Source: Chloroflexota bacterium (GTDB lineage Bacteria > Chloroflexota > UBA11872). Taken from it: 10,717 nt of DNA. Below the pieces are notes generated by a model, which was given only the letters and a program-made list of their open reading frames with translations, ran no database searches and had not been told where the DNA came from. Made by a program: the position numbers and the translations under genes. Of the stretch, positions 1 to 6,025 are shown in pieces (position 1 is the first letter of the stretch; each line of letters starts with the position of its first letter). The stretch lies in contig JAPPFO010000059.1 of assembly GCA_028875175.1 (NCBI GenBank), positions 1 through 10,717 on the forward strand. The letters are read 5' to 3'.

Positions 1-376
1 GCACGATGTAGGGCAGGAGCCCCAGGTAGCGGGCGCGCGTGATGGCGATGGCCAGCTTGCGCTGGTTCTTGGCTGTGATGCCGGTCTTACGGCGCGACTC
101 GATGCGGCCGCTGTCGGCAATGAATCGCCGCAGCAACTGCGAGTTCTTGTAGTCGATGGGCTCGCCGGTCTGCTTGAAGTAGTCGCCGCGACGCCGGAAA
201 CCGCGGCCTCGCCCGCGGCCTCGCCCACGTCCGCCGCCGCCACGGGGACCGCCGCCGCGCGGGCCGCCACGGGGACCATCACTACGCGGACTGTCGCTAC
301 GCGGGCTGCCGCCCGCGCCGTCGCCGCGTGGTTCCTGGGTTGCGGATTCCTGGGTGGCTGGGGCGTCCTGGGTCAT
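1..376 (-). CDS. rpsR: 30S ribosomal protein S18 (3' end cut off), RG-rich N-terminal extension
   Basis: Component of the 30S ribosomal platform that binds 16S rRNA together with S6. Reading the minus strand from the ATG at 376-374 gives 125 codons before the window edge. Residues 72-123 carry the S18 core: EPIDYKNSQLLRRFI, then the segment R95-R96-K97-T98-G99, then AKNQRKLAIAITRAR and LLPYI. Only a few C-terminal residues should be missing. The cysteines found at the start of zinc-binding S18 forms are absent, so this is a 'C-minus' S18. Residues 1-59 form an unusually long extension with no hydrophobic core: an acidic/Q-rich start, then PRSD and PRGG units, then five RG dipeptides (50-59). 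It is the last visible gene of the rpsF-ssb-rpsR operon, 26 bases after ssb. AGGAA upstream of the ATG is a plausible but distant ribosome binding site. The family is certain; the role of the extension is unknown. Confidence 0.95.
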   Translation of the reverse strand, partial: MTQDAPATQESATQEPRGDGAGGSPRSDSPRSDGPRGGPRGGGPRGGGGRGRGRGRGRGFRRRGDYFKQTGEPIDYKNSQLLRRFIADSGRIESRRKTGITAKNQRKLAIAITRARYLGLLPYIV

Positions 377-402
377 CGAGCTTGTTCCTGTTTCACGCGC
401 CG

Positions 403-885
403 TCAGAACGGCAGGTCATCGGGGCTGATTTCGTCGTCCTGGGCGTCGGAGCGACCGGCACCTTGTCCGCCAGCATAGCCGCCAGCCTGGCTGTCGTAGT
501 CGTCGCGCTGTGGGCCCTCATCGCGCCCGCCCAGCATGAGCATCTCCTGGGCAACGAGTTCGGTGGTTGTGCGGTCGTTGCCTTCGCGGTCCTGCCACGT
601 GCGAGTGGCCAAGCGGCCTTCGACATAGACTTTGGAACCGCGGCGGAGGTACTCGTTGGCAATCTCGGCCAGCCGAGTCCAGGCGACAACGCGGAACCAT
701 TCCGTTTCCTCGCGCAGTTCTCCGTCACGGGATTGCCAACTGCGGCTGACTGCAACGGAGAAGTTGGTGACGGGCGTGCCACCCTGGGTAAAGCGCATTT
801 CCGGATCGCGCCCCAGGTTGCCGATGATCTGCACGCGATTGAGTCCTCGCGAGCGACCGCGGCGCTGGCCGCTTTGCTCGGTCAC
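403..885 (-). CDS. ssb: Single-stranded DNA-binding protein
   Basis: Binds single-stranded DNA during replication, repair and recombination, normally as a homotetramer. The 160-residue product has a short basic leader (1-14) and the SSB OB fold (about 15-120), recognisable from NRVQIIGNLGRDPEMRFTQ, the WFRVVAW strand and the VYVEGRLATRTWQD segment. A glycine-, aspartate- and glutamine-rich flexible linker (about 122-150) follows. It ends in the acidic tip DDLPF, which is known to recruit replication and repair partners. The start is GTG at 885-883, and its last two bases lie within the TGA stop of rpsF (GTGA overlap), which implies translational coupling. I see no separate strong ribosome binding site. 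Length and position between rpsF and rpsR are typical for bacterial SSB. Confidence 0.97.
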   Translation of the reverse strand: MTEQSGQRRGRSRGLNRVQIIGNLGRDPEMRFTQGGTPVTNFSVAVSRSWQSRDGELREETEWFRVVAWTRLAEIANEYLRRGSKVYVEGRLATRTWQDREGNDRTTTELVAQEMLMLGGRDEGPQRDDYDSQAGGYAGGQGAGRSDAQDDEISPDDLPF

Positions 886-1214
886 CGATGAAGCTCGGCC
901 AGTTGCTTGGCCTCATAGGCGGCCACATCCGGGTCTTCGGCGACGATGAGGAAGCGGGTGACATCTTCGACGAGGCGCAGGGAGCTTTCGAGCTCACCGA
1001 TGTTGGCGGGGTCGATGGTGAATTTGAGGAGGACGTAGTGACCTTCGCGCTGTTTCTTGATGGGGTAGGCAAACTTGCGGCGACCCCAGGTGTTGGCGGT
1101 GTCGACCTCGCCGCCGTGCGCGCTAATACGTTCGGTGACGGCGTCGATATGGGCGGCGGTGAGTTCGGGGACTTGTTCGACCCCATAGATCACCACAAGC
1201 TCGTAGGTGCGCAC
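882..1214 (-). CDS. rpsF: 30S ribosomal protein S6
   Basis: Platform protein of the 30S subunit that pairs with S18. The frame from GTG at 1214-1212 gives 110 residues starting VRTYELVVIYG, the typical first beta strand of S6. GRRKFAYPIKKQREGHYVLLKF (about residues 46-67, two short stretches around G-R-R-K and Y-P-I-K) is the family signature, and VTRFLIVAEDPDV forms the last strand. The open frame continues upstream, with an alternative ATG at 1295-1293, but the added residues do not resemble S6, so I prefer the GTG. No strong Shine-Dalgarno precedes either start. It is first in the rpsF-ssb-rpsR operon and divergent from the hydrolase gene. Its stop overlaps the ssb start by four bases. Identity is secure; the exact start is less so. 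Confidence 0.94.
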   Translation of the reverse strand: MRTYELVVIYGVEQVPELTAAHIDAVTERISAHGGEVDTANTWGRRKFAYPIKKQREGHYVLLKFTIDPANIGELESSLRLVEDVTRFLIVAEDPDVAAYEAKQLAELHR

Positions 1215-1326
1215 AGGCGGGCTGTTCTCGGTAGGTGGTTTGCGTCGCGCAACGGCAGGCCCGTGGCGACGGGCTGTGGAGTTGAAGCCTAGCATAGGGA
1301 GCAGAAGAGACCGAGGGAGACATTGG
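1215..1326. promoter_or_regulatory. Divergent rpsF / hydrolase intergenic region with two hairpins
   Basis: Roughly 110 bases separate the rpsF and hydrolase starts and must hold promoters for both. On the minus strand there are two consecutive perfect hairpins in what would be the rpsF leader: GCCCGT-CGCC-ACGGGC (1274-1259) and TTGCG-CGA-CGCAA (1252-1240). The second is preceded directly by CCG. TATGCT (minus strand, 1296-1291) resembles a sigma-70 -10 box for rpsF, but I see no convincing -35 box. Many bacteria have an S6:S18-binding leader RNA with a conserved CCG next to a stem, so an autoregulatory role is possible. That is inference; no alignment was made. On the plus strand GAGGGAGA (1313-1320) is the ribosome binding site of the hydrolase gene. 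Confidence 0.4.
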
Positions 1327-2256
1327 GTGGGCAAGCTGGCTCTGGCGGCTGCATTGGTGGCGGCGTGGTTTGCGTTCCGCGGCCGCCCGGCGCCGTATGA
1401 CATCACGAAGCACCTGAAGGACGGAAAACGTACGCCGCTGCGCGAGGGCCGCCTGTACAGCCGCAGCTCCGGTGAGGGTCCTGACCTGGTGCTGCTACCC
1501 GGATTCGCCGGGAACACGCAGACCTGGGAGTTCGTCACACCGGCATTGGCGCGCGAGTACCGGGTGCACTGGCTGGATCCGCTGGGGCACGGCCTCTCCG
1601 ACAAGCCGGCGACTGCGTGTTACGACGGAGCTGCACAGGCGGAGCGCCTGGCGAACTGGCTGGATGTGAACCACTTGTCCCGGGTCGTCGTGTTTGCCAG
1701 CTCTGCCGGCGCCCAGCAGGCCGTGTCACTCGCGGCCACATATCCCGAGCGCGTGCTTGGCCTGGTATTGGTTGATCCATTCCTGGTGGCCGGTCGGTAC
1801 ATAACCTGGTCGCTGAAGCTGGGCAAGCTGATACCCGCCCAGTCGGCGGCGATGGGGCGGCTGCTGTACGCGCAGCGGTGGTACGTGCGCATTGGCCAGA
1901 TGCTGGGACGGTACGACTCGTTGGGCGTAACGGAGGCTGACGTGGACCGGCAGTATCTGCCGTATGGGAGCCCGGGGTTTTTCGAGGCGCTGCCGGCGAT
2001 GCTGCGGGACGTGGATCCGGCGAACTATGCGAATGCGATCGCAGCTACGCGATGCCCCGTGTTGCTGGTGTGGGGCGAAGCGGACCGGACGGCGGCCTCG
2101 TCGCAGGCGGAGGCGCTGGCGGGGCAGTTTCGGGACGCGGAAATCCGCCTTGTCGAGAAGGCCGGGCACCTGGTGCAGGAGGAGCGGCCGGAGGAGTTGC
2201 TGAAGTTGGCGCGGCCGTTCCTGGAGCGGGTGACGCGTTCGGCCGCGGCGGCGTGA
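1327..2256 (+). CDS. Alpha/beta hydrolase with N-terminal membrane anchor
   Basis: Serine hydrolase of the alpha/beta fold, probably an esterase- or lipase-like enzyme; the substrate cannot be read from sequence. The frame is open from 1207, but GTG at 1327 follows a strong GAGGGAGA with six-base spacing and gives 309 residues. Residues 3-17 (KLALAAALVAAWFAF) form a signal anchor, so the catalytic domain is likely exported or membrane-tethered. The fold is seen in LVLLPGFAGNTQTWE (54-68, oxyanion region), WLDPLGHGLSDKP (82-94), the nucleophile elbow ASSAG with Ser126, LLVWGEADRT with Asp253, and the catalytic His281 in KAGHLVQEERPEEL. The elbow has alanine where most family members have the first glycine of GxSxG. 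A cap region rich in aromatic residues lies around 150-220. The stop overlaps the start of the glycosylase gene (GTGA), suggesting one transcript. Confidence 0.88.
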   Translation: MGKLALAAALVAAWFAFRGRPAPYDITKHLKDGKRTPLREGRLYSRSSGEGPDLVLLPGFAGNTQTWEFVTPALAREYRVHWLDPLGHGLSDKPATACYDGAAQAERLANWLDVNHLSRVVVFASSAGAQQAVSLAATYPERVLGLVLVDPFLVAGRYITWSLKLGKLIPAQSAAMGRLLYAQRWYVRIGQMLGRYDSLGVTEADVDRQYLPYGSPGFFEALPAMLRDVDPANYANAIAATRCPVLLVWGEADRTAASSQAEALAGQFRDAEIRLVEKAGHLVQEERPEELLKLARPFLERVTRSAAAA

Positions 2257-2939
2257 GCGAACTGGCGGCGCTGACGGGGCAGATCCATGCCTGTCGCCGC
2301 TGCGCGCGGCTGGTGGCCTGGCGGGAGGAGATGGCGCGGACGAAGCGAGCCGCATATCGGGACGAGACGTACTGGGGGCGGCCGGTTGCCGGGTTTGGGG
2401 ATCCCAAGGCGCGGGTTGTGCTGGTAGGGCTGGCGCCGGCGGCGCATGGAGGCAACCGGACCGGGCGGGTGTTTACGGGCGACCGGTCGGGTGACTTCCT
2501 CTTCGGAGCGCTGCATCGGGCGGGTTTCGCAAACCAGAAGGAGAGCCGGCAGCGGGGCGACGGGCTGGAGCTGGGCGGCGCGTATGTGACGGCGATCGTG
2601 CGGTGCGCGCCGCCGGCGAACCGGCCGACGGCGAAGGAGCGCGCGGAGTGCCAGGGGTGGCTGAAGGCGGAGCTCGATTTGCTGCCGCGGGCGCGGGTGG
2701 CGGTGGCGCTGGGCGGGGAGGCATGGCGGCAGTTGTTGCGGTTGTTCAGGGAACGGGGGCTGGCGGTGCCGCGGCCGGCGCCGAGGTTTGGGCACGGGGC
2801 TGAAGCGGCGGTTGGGGCGTGGACGCTGCTGGGGGCGTATCACCCAAGCCAGCAGAACACATTTACCGGGCGGCTAACACCACAGATGTTGGATGCGGTG
2901 CTCGTGCGAGCGCGGGAGCTGGCTTTCGATTCAGCTTGA
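2253..2939 (+). CDS. udgB: Family 5 (UdgB-type) uracil-DNA glycosylase, 4Fe-4S
   Basis: Removes uracil, and in family 5 often other deaminated bases, from DNA as the first step of base excision repair. Starting at GTG 2253 the product has 228 residues. Motif A is GLAPAAHGGNRTGR (59-72), the family 5 form with alanine where family 1 has its catalytic aspartate. FTGDRSGDFLF follows (74-84), and motif B is HPSQQN (197-202) followed by TFTGRLT. Four cysteines, C14 and C17 (CRRC), C118 and C133, sit as expected for the 4Fe-4S cluster of families 4 and 5. The GTG overlaps the hydrolase stop by four bases and has no clear independent ribosome binding site, so translation is probably coupled. The longer upstream open frame (from 2052) lies inside the hydrolase gene and is rejected. 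The 3' end overlaps the convergent permease gene by nine bases. Confidence 0.93.
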   Translation: MSELAALTGQIHACRRCARLVAWREEMARTKRAAYRDETYWGRPVAGFGDPKARVVLVGLAPAAHGGNRTGRVFTGDRSGDFLFGALHRAGFANQKESRQRGDGLELGGAYVTAIVRCAPPANRPTAKERAECQGWLKAELDLLPRARVAVALGGEAWRQLLRLFRERGLAVPRPAPRFGHGAEAAVGAWTLLGAYHPSQQNTFTGRLTPQMLDAVLVRARELAFDSA

Positions 2940-3716
2940 GGCGCTGGTGTAGCGGCTGAGGCCGATGCGCCAGAAGCGGGAGGCGGCGAGCAGGGCCAGG
3001 GCGCCGATGAGCGGGGCCAGCCAGATGGCGACCAGGGGTTCGCGGCCGGTGATGGTCTGAGCGGGGACGGTGGTGATGAAGGCGACGGGGAACACGAAGG
3101 TCAAGAGCTGACGGAGCCAGAAGGGGTAGATCTCGACGGGGTAGCGCCCGGTGTCAAAGAAGAGCTGGAAGATCATGGTGATGTTCTCGACGCGGACGAA
3201 CCAGAAGACGAGGGTGGTGAGGGCCAGCCAGATTGAAAAGACGATGGCCACGCCGCCAACCATGACGCCAACGAAAACAGCGGCAACGCCAAACGTGATC
3301 TGGGCCTCCAGGCGGATGAGCCCGATGGCGATGATGGCTCCGCCCAGCATCACGTCGGCGAGGTGCCAGACGACGAAGCGTCGGGTGCTGGAGAGGAGCA
3401 GCGAGGGGACGGGCTTCAGGAGCACGTAGTCGAAGGTGCCCTTGCGGACTTCGGAGACGACCTCGTTGAGGCTGGGGCTGAGGGCGGTCTGGACGATGCC
3501 CTGGACCAAGTAGTAGACGCCCAGCAGGACCATGGCTTGTTCCAGGCGCCAGCCGCTCAGCTCGCTGGTGTGGGAAAAGACGACGGCCAGACCTCCGATT
3601 GCGACCCCAATGCCGATGACGCTGCGGAAGAGGTTGCCGACGAGTTCGGCGCGGTAGGCGGTTTCCTTGAGGATGGCGGCCCGCAGGAAGGCGGAGACGA
3701 TGCGAAGGACGCGCAT
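2931..3716 (-). CDS. ABC-2 type exporter permease, second subunit (COG3694-like)
   Basis: Membrane subunit of an ABC exporter. The 261-residue product has about six hydrophobic spans, for example around residues 34-48, 62-80, 118-134, 140-168, 206-218 and 228-246. The N-terminal half carries AYRAELVGNLF and the pattern EVVSEVRKGTFDYVLLKPV, typical of the COG3694 (ABC_2 membrane 6) permeases that pair with COG4587 partners. FDTGRYPVEIYP near residue 187 is also characteristic of this group. The ATG at 3716-3714 lies two bases after the stop of the upstream permease, so the two are co-translated. The substrate is not evident; relatives are annotated as lipid, polyketide or drug efflux. The gene ends within the 3' end of the convergent glycosylase gene, leaving no room for a terminator between them. 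Confidence 0.88.
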   Translation of the reverse strand: MRVLRIVSAFLRAAILKETAYRAELVGNLFRSVIGIGVAIGGLAVVFSHTSELSGWRLEQAMVLLGVYYLVQGIVQTALSPSLNEVVSEVRKGTFDYVLLKPVPSLLLSSTRRFVVWHLADVMLGGAIIAIGLIRLEAQITFGVAAVFVGVMVGGVAIVFSIWLALTTLVFWFVRVENITMIFQLFFDTGRYPVEIYPFWLRQLLTFVFPVAFITTVPAQTITGREPLVAIWLAPLIGALALLAASRFWRIGLSRYTSASS

Positions 3717-3718
3717 GT

Positions 3719-4525
3719 TCAGGCTCCCACGGCGGAGTACTGTCGGATGCCGGCGCGCCAGACGGCGCGAACGACCAGGGCAGCGGCAAAAAGCCAGGCG
3801 AACTGGAGGGCGAAGCCGAGGGCCAACTCGCCGGAGTCCAGGCGGTTGAGCAGGACCTCGATGGGGAAGCCGAGCGTGTAGCGCATGGGCAGGGCGGTGG
3901 CCAGGTTCTGAACGAAGCCGGGCAGGAGTTCGACCGGCGCGACCTGACCGCCCAGCAGGAAGGTGAGGCCGATCCAGATCTCCCAGAAGGAGAACGAGCG
4001 GGTGGTCCAGAAGGCCAGCAAGGCGAAGGTGGTGCCGACGAGGAAGGAGAGGAGAGCGGCGACTACCAGAGCGACCACGAAGAGCGCTGCGCTTCCGGTC
4101 GTGATGGTGAGTGAGGGCCGCAGGATGATGACCAGGCCGATCCAGACGGGGATGAGCAGCAGCATGCTGACGCTCTTGTAGGAGATGTTGCGGGCGGCGG
4201 CGACCCAGACGGGGTTCATGGGGCGCAGCAGGTGGGGCGAGAGTTCGCCCTGCTGGATCATCGGGCCGAAGGTGTAGATCTCGATGGCGGCGGTGACGTG
4301 GGACACGAGCATGAAGGTGAGGTAGTAGGCCGCAAAGTCGCTGAGGCGCAGACCGCCCACGTCGCCGTCGCCGGCGATCGCGCCCCAGACGGCCAGGTAG
4401 ACGATGGGGTGGACGACTTCCCAGAGCGAGTAGAGGAACAGCACCACCCGGTACTGAAACATGTCGGCGACTTCGGCGCGGGTCAGGGCCAGCGCGCCGG
4501 CCAGGGTGGCGCGGCGAACGATCAC
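3719..4525 (-). CDS. ABC-2 type exporter permease, first subunit (COG4587-like)
   Basis: Partner membrane subunit of the same ABC exporter. The product has 268 residues and about six transmembrane spans, among them LFLYSLWEVVHPIVYLAVWG (29-48) and the long VALVVAALLSFLVGTTFALLAFW region split across about residues 150-173. MIQQGELSPHLLRPMNP (about 89-105) corresponds to the cytoplasmic GxLxxxLLRP loop seen in both permeases and is probably the coupling segment to the ATPase. The start is GTG at 4525-4523, which overlaps the TGA of the ATPase gene (GTGA). The next permease starts two bases after its stop. A three-gene order of ATPase, COG4587 permease and COG3694 permease is a known arrangement. 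Substrate unknown. Confidence 0.88.
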   Translation of the reverse strand: MIVRRATLAGALALTRAEVADMFQYRVVLFLYSLWEVVHPIVYLAVWGAIAGDGDVGGLRLSDFAAYYLTFMLVSHVTAAIEIYTFGPMIQQGELSPHLLRPMNPVWVAAARNISYKSVSMLLLIPVWIGLVIILRPSLTITTGSAALFVVALVVAALLSFLVGTTFALLAFWTTRSFSFWEIWIGLTFLLGGQVAPVELLPGFVQNLATALPMRYTLGFPIEVLLNRLDSGELALGFALQFAWLFAAALVVRAVWRAGIRQYSAVGA

Positions 4526-5505
4526 GGGCCTTCGCCGCGGAAGACCTGGTCGATGACCTCTTCGAGGGGCGGGTCTTCGACGCTGAGGTCGGCGATGGGG
4601 AGCTGAGTCAGCAGCCGGCCGGTGACTTCGGGGGCGTCGTCCTTGCCGGCGCGGATCGTGATCTGGAGGCCGTCGACGCTGAGGACTTCGGCCTGGCCGT
4701 TGAGGTCAGGGAGGTCGGCCTCGCGCTCGAGGTGGACGGTGATGGTCTTGTGGGGGGCGTAGCGCCGGACGAGGCCGTCCAGGGCGCCGTCGTACAGCAG
4801 CTTGCCCTGATCGATGACGATGACGCGGCGGGCGAGGGCCTTGACGTCGGCCATGTAGTGGCTGGTCAGCAGGACGGTAGCGCCGGTTTCGGCGTTGTAA
4901 GCGGTAACGAACTCGCGGATGCGCTGCTGCATGGTGACGTCCAGGCCGATGGTGGGTTCGTCCAGGAAGAGCACGCGGGGCCTATGCAGCAGGCCGGCGG
5001 CGAGTTCGACCTTCATGCGCTCGCCGAGCGAAAGCTGGCGGACGGGCTTGGTGAGCAGGTCGCCCAGGTCGAGCAACTCGGTGAGCAGGTCGACGGTGCG
5101 CGCGTAGACGGCGTCGTCGATGCCGAAGACGGCCTTGTTGACGAGGAAGGAGTCGGCGGCGGGGAGGTCCCAGAAGAGCTGCTGGCGCTGGCCCATGATG
5201 AGGGTTATGCGGGAGAGGTACTCGGCACGGCGGTCCCAGGGCGTGAAGCCGAGAACATCGACCTGGCCGTCGGTGGGGTGGAGCAGGCCGCTGAGGACCT
5301 TGAGGGCGGTGGTCTTGCCGGCGCCGTTGGGACCCAGGAAACCGACGACTTCGCCGCGGTCGACCTCAAACGAAATGCCGTCGACGGCACGCACCAGGCG
5401 GTGTTTACGGCGAATGACGCTGCGGAACGAGGCGCGCAGGCCGCCGGTGCGTTCGGGCACCACGTAATGCTTGACGAGGTCACGGACGGAGACGTCGGGG
5501 GGCAT
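4522..5505 (-). CDS. ABC exporter ATP-binding protein (COG4586-like)
   Basis: Powers the ABC-2 exporter encoded just downstream. The 327-residue product contains the Walker A motif GPNGAGKTT (58-66), a Q loop around Q106 (MGQRQQLFWDLP), the ABC signature LSLGERMK (158-165, a variant of LSGGQ), Walker B VLFLDE (178-183) followed by PTIGLD, and the switch histidine H216 (TSHY). The N-terminal part before Walker A, with YVVPERTGGLRASFRSVIRRK, and the insertion with FWDLP are typical of COG4586 ATPases. Residues 240-327 form a C-terminal accessory domain. ATG at 5505-5503 is the first start; the ribosome binding site is weak. A 7-bp inverted repeat lies 18 bases upstream. All nucleotide-binding residues are intact, so the protein should be active. 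Confidence 0.93.
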   Translation of the reverse strand: MPPDVSVRDLVKHYVVPERTGGLRASFRSVIRRKHRLVRAVDGISFEVDRGEVVGFLGPNGAGKTTALKVLSGLLHPTDGQVDVLGFTPWDRRAEYLSRITLIMGQRQQLFWDLPAADSFLVNKAVFGIDDAVYARTVDLLTELLDLGDLLTKPVRQLSLGERMKVELAAGLLHRPRVLFLDEPTIGLDVTMQQRIREFVTAYNAETGATVLLTSHYMADVKALARRVIVIDQGKLLYDGALDGLVRRYAPHKTITVHLEREADLPDLNGQAEVLSVDGLQITIRAGKDDAPEVTGRLLTQLPIADLSVEDPPLEEVIDQVFRGEGP

Positions 5506-5522
5506 GCGCTCAGCCTAGCGAG

Positions 5523-5542
5523 GCATTGCGGCTTGGCAATGC
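5523..5542. repeat. 7-bp perfect inverted repeat upstream of ABC ATPase
   Basis: GCATTGC and GCAATGC are exact reverse complements separated by the six bases GGCTTG. The repeat lies 18 bases before the ATPase ATG on the minus strand, a position suited to a repressor site or to a hairpin in the mRNA leader. No regulator gene is present nearby to favour one reading. Confidence 0.45.
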
Positions 5543-5666
5543 GTTGGGCCGCCCGGACTCAGTAGCAAGTGTAAGGGCGGCGCCCCGGCTTGCAGCTGCA
5601 CCATGGGTTCGGACCTTAAAGATTCTGACTGACGGAGTAGATGGGCAGGACGACGGTGGGAGTAGA

Positions 5667-5688
5667 GGGCTGGGCAGGAACCCGGCCC
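5667..5688 (+). other. Stable hairpin in the leader of the 32-residue ORF
   Basis: GGGCTGGG (5667-5674) pairs with CCCGGCCC (5681-5688), eight pairs including one T-G, around the loop CAGGAA. No T-run follows on either strand, so it is not an intrinsic terminator. It ends 19 bases before the AGGAGG of the small gene and may affect its translation. Confidence 0.4.
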
Positions 5689-5717
5689 CGACGGGACCTG
5701 TAGTGAAAGGAGGCTGC

Positions 5718-5816
5718 ATGAAGCGGAAGGCGTGGATTGCGCTGCTGGGTCTGGCGGTGGCGATCGTTCCGTTGGCGCTGTGGTGGTATCGAATGGAGCG
5801 GGAAGCGGCGGCCTGA
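5718..5816 (+). CDS. Small single-pass membrane protein (32 residues)
   Basis: Unrecognised small protein. ATG 5718 is preceded by GAAAGGAGG with four bases between AGGAGG (5708-5713) and the start, the strongest ribosome binding site in the window. The product begins MKRKAW, has one hydrophobic span at about residues 6-23 (WIALLGLAVAIVPLALWW), and ends YRMEREAAA before TGA. The positive N-terminus followed by a span and a charged, slightly acidic tail suggests an inner-membrane protein with the N-terminus in the cytoplasm. Without a cleavage motif it is unlikely to be a secreted peptide. It sits between the divergent ABC operon and the MFS gene, with a hairpin upstream. A small regulator or accessory subunit of a transporter is possible but is guesswork. 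Many gene callers would skip it because of its length. Confidence 0.6.
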   Translation: MKRKAWIALLGLAVAIVPLALWWYRMEREAAA

Positions 5817-6025
5817 GGCCCTACTTCGAAATCACGCGCAGGACCGCGCGGACGAGTTCTCGGCTCGGCTCCGAACGGTTGCTCACCCGCGAATCCAGCG
5901 AGCATCCCAGATATCCGGATCAGGTCCGGGGCGGCTTCTGACTCTCCCCGCAGGAGCGGTGAGGACGCAGGGGTGCTCCTGCGTAGTCAGTCAGTTCGCC
6001 GGTCTGGCTTCCAAGCTAGTCGAGT
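5817..6025. other. Non-coding stretch with strong nested inverted repeats
   Basis: About 210 bases between the small ORF and the MFS gene, with no credible protein gene. It contains a short hairpin CCGGA-TCAGG-TCCGG (5915-5929) and then a two-part stem: CTGACT (5938-5943) with AGTCAG (5985-5990), enclosing CGCAGGAGC (5949-5957) with GCTCCTGCG (5975-5983). A further weak hairpin, CTGGC-TTCCAA-GCTAG, lies at about 6004-6019. There is no T-run after the stems, so this is not a simple terminator. I matched none of the riboswitch or small RNA families I considered (see rejected items). Confidence 0.45.
5938..5990 (+). ncRNA. Candidate structured RNA element (15 base pairs, alternative pairing)
   Basis: Six plus nine perfect base pairs form a bulged hairpin: CTGACT/AGTCAG outside, CGCAGGAGC/GCTCCTGCG inside, a five-base bulge CTCCC on the left and one T on the right. 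The 17-base loop holds a second copy of CGCAGG (5966-5971), which can pair with the same CCTGCG (5978-5983). Two mutually exclusive folds are therefore possible. It lies 36 bases before the first possible MFS start, so it may be a cis-regulatory leader. As a near-palindrome it could instead form on the minus strand or act as DNA. No known family was recognised. Confidence 0.35.

Larger units (their letters stand above)
5506..5717. promoter_or_regulatory. Divergent intergenic region upstream of ABC operon and small membrane protein
   Basis: About 210 bases between divergent genes, with no convincing protein gene of its own. It holds a perfect 7-bp inverted repeat GCATTGC-GGCTTG-GCAATGC (5523-5542) close to the ATPase start, which could be an operator or a leader hairpin. 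A second hairpin, GGGCTGGG-CAGGAA-CCCGGCCC (5667-5688, one T-G pair), lies 20 bases before the ribosome binding site of the small gene. TACACT on the minus strand (5574-5569) is a possible -10 box for the ABC operon, without a good -35 box. A 20-codon frame, 5641-5703 (MGRTTVGVEGWAGTRPRRDL), preceded by GGAG could be a leader peptide but has no other support. Confidence 0.35.

Noticed and set aside
180..300. GC-rich near-repeats (cgccgccgc, ccacggggacc) that could be a DNA repeat element.
   Set aside because: They are codons for the PRGG/RG tract of S18 and need no other explanation.
4732..5565. A 277-codon plus-strand frame opposite the ABC ATPase.
   Set aside because: The minus-strand frame has every ABC ATPase motif; this one is its antisense shadow, rich in G, A, D and V.
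5641..5703. A 20-codon frame with GGAG upstream, a possible leader peptide for the small membrane protein.
   Set aside because: Short, proline- and arginine-rich, no run of regulatory codons, and crossed by a hairpin; not enough to call a gene.
5510..5905. A 131-codon minus-strand frame opposite the small ORF.
   Set aside because: No ribosome binding site and a low-complexity P/R/A composition; typical shadow frame in GC-rich DNA.
5920..5930. TCAGGTCCGG resembles the conserved apical sequence of bacterial SRP RNA (4.5S).
   Set aside because: The following GGAAGGAAGC segment is absent, and the flanks do not form the long SRP hairpin.
5890..5930. Minus strand ACCTGATCCGGATA recalls the core of the TPP riboswitch.
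   Set aside because: The CTGAGA motif and matching P1/P3 stems are missing, and no thiamine gene is downstream.
6001..6024. GTCTGGCTTCCAAGC looks like the anticodon arm of tRNA-Gly (TCC).
   Set aside because: The best stem leaves a six-base loop, and no D arm, T arm (GGTTCGA) or acceptor stem fits around it.
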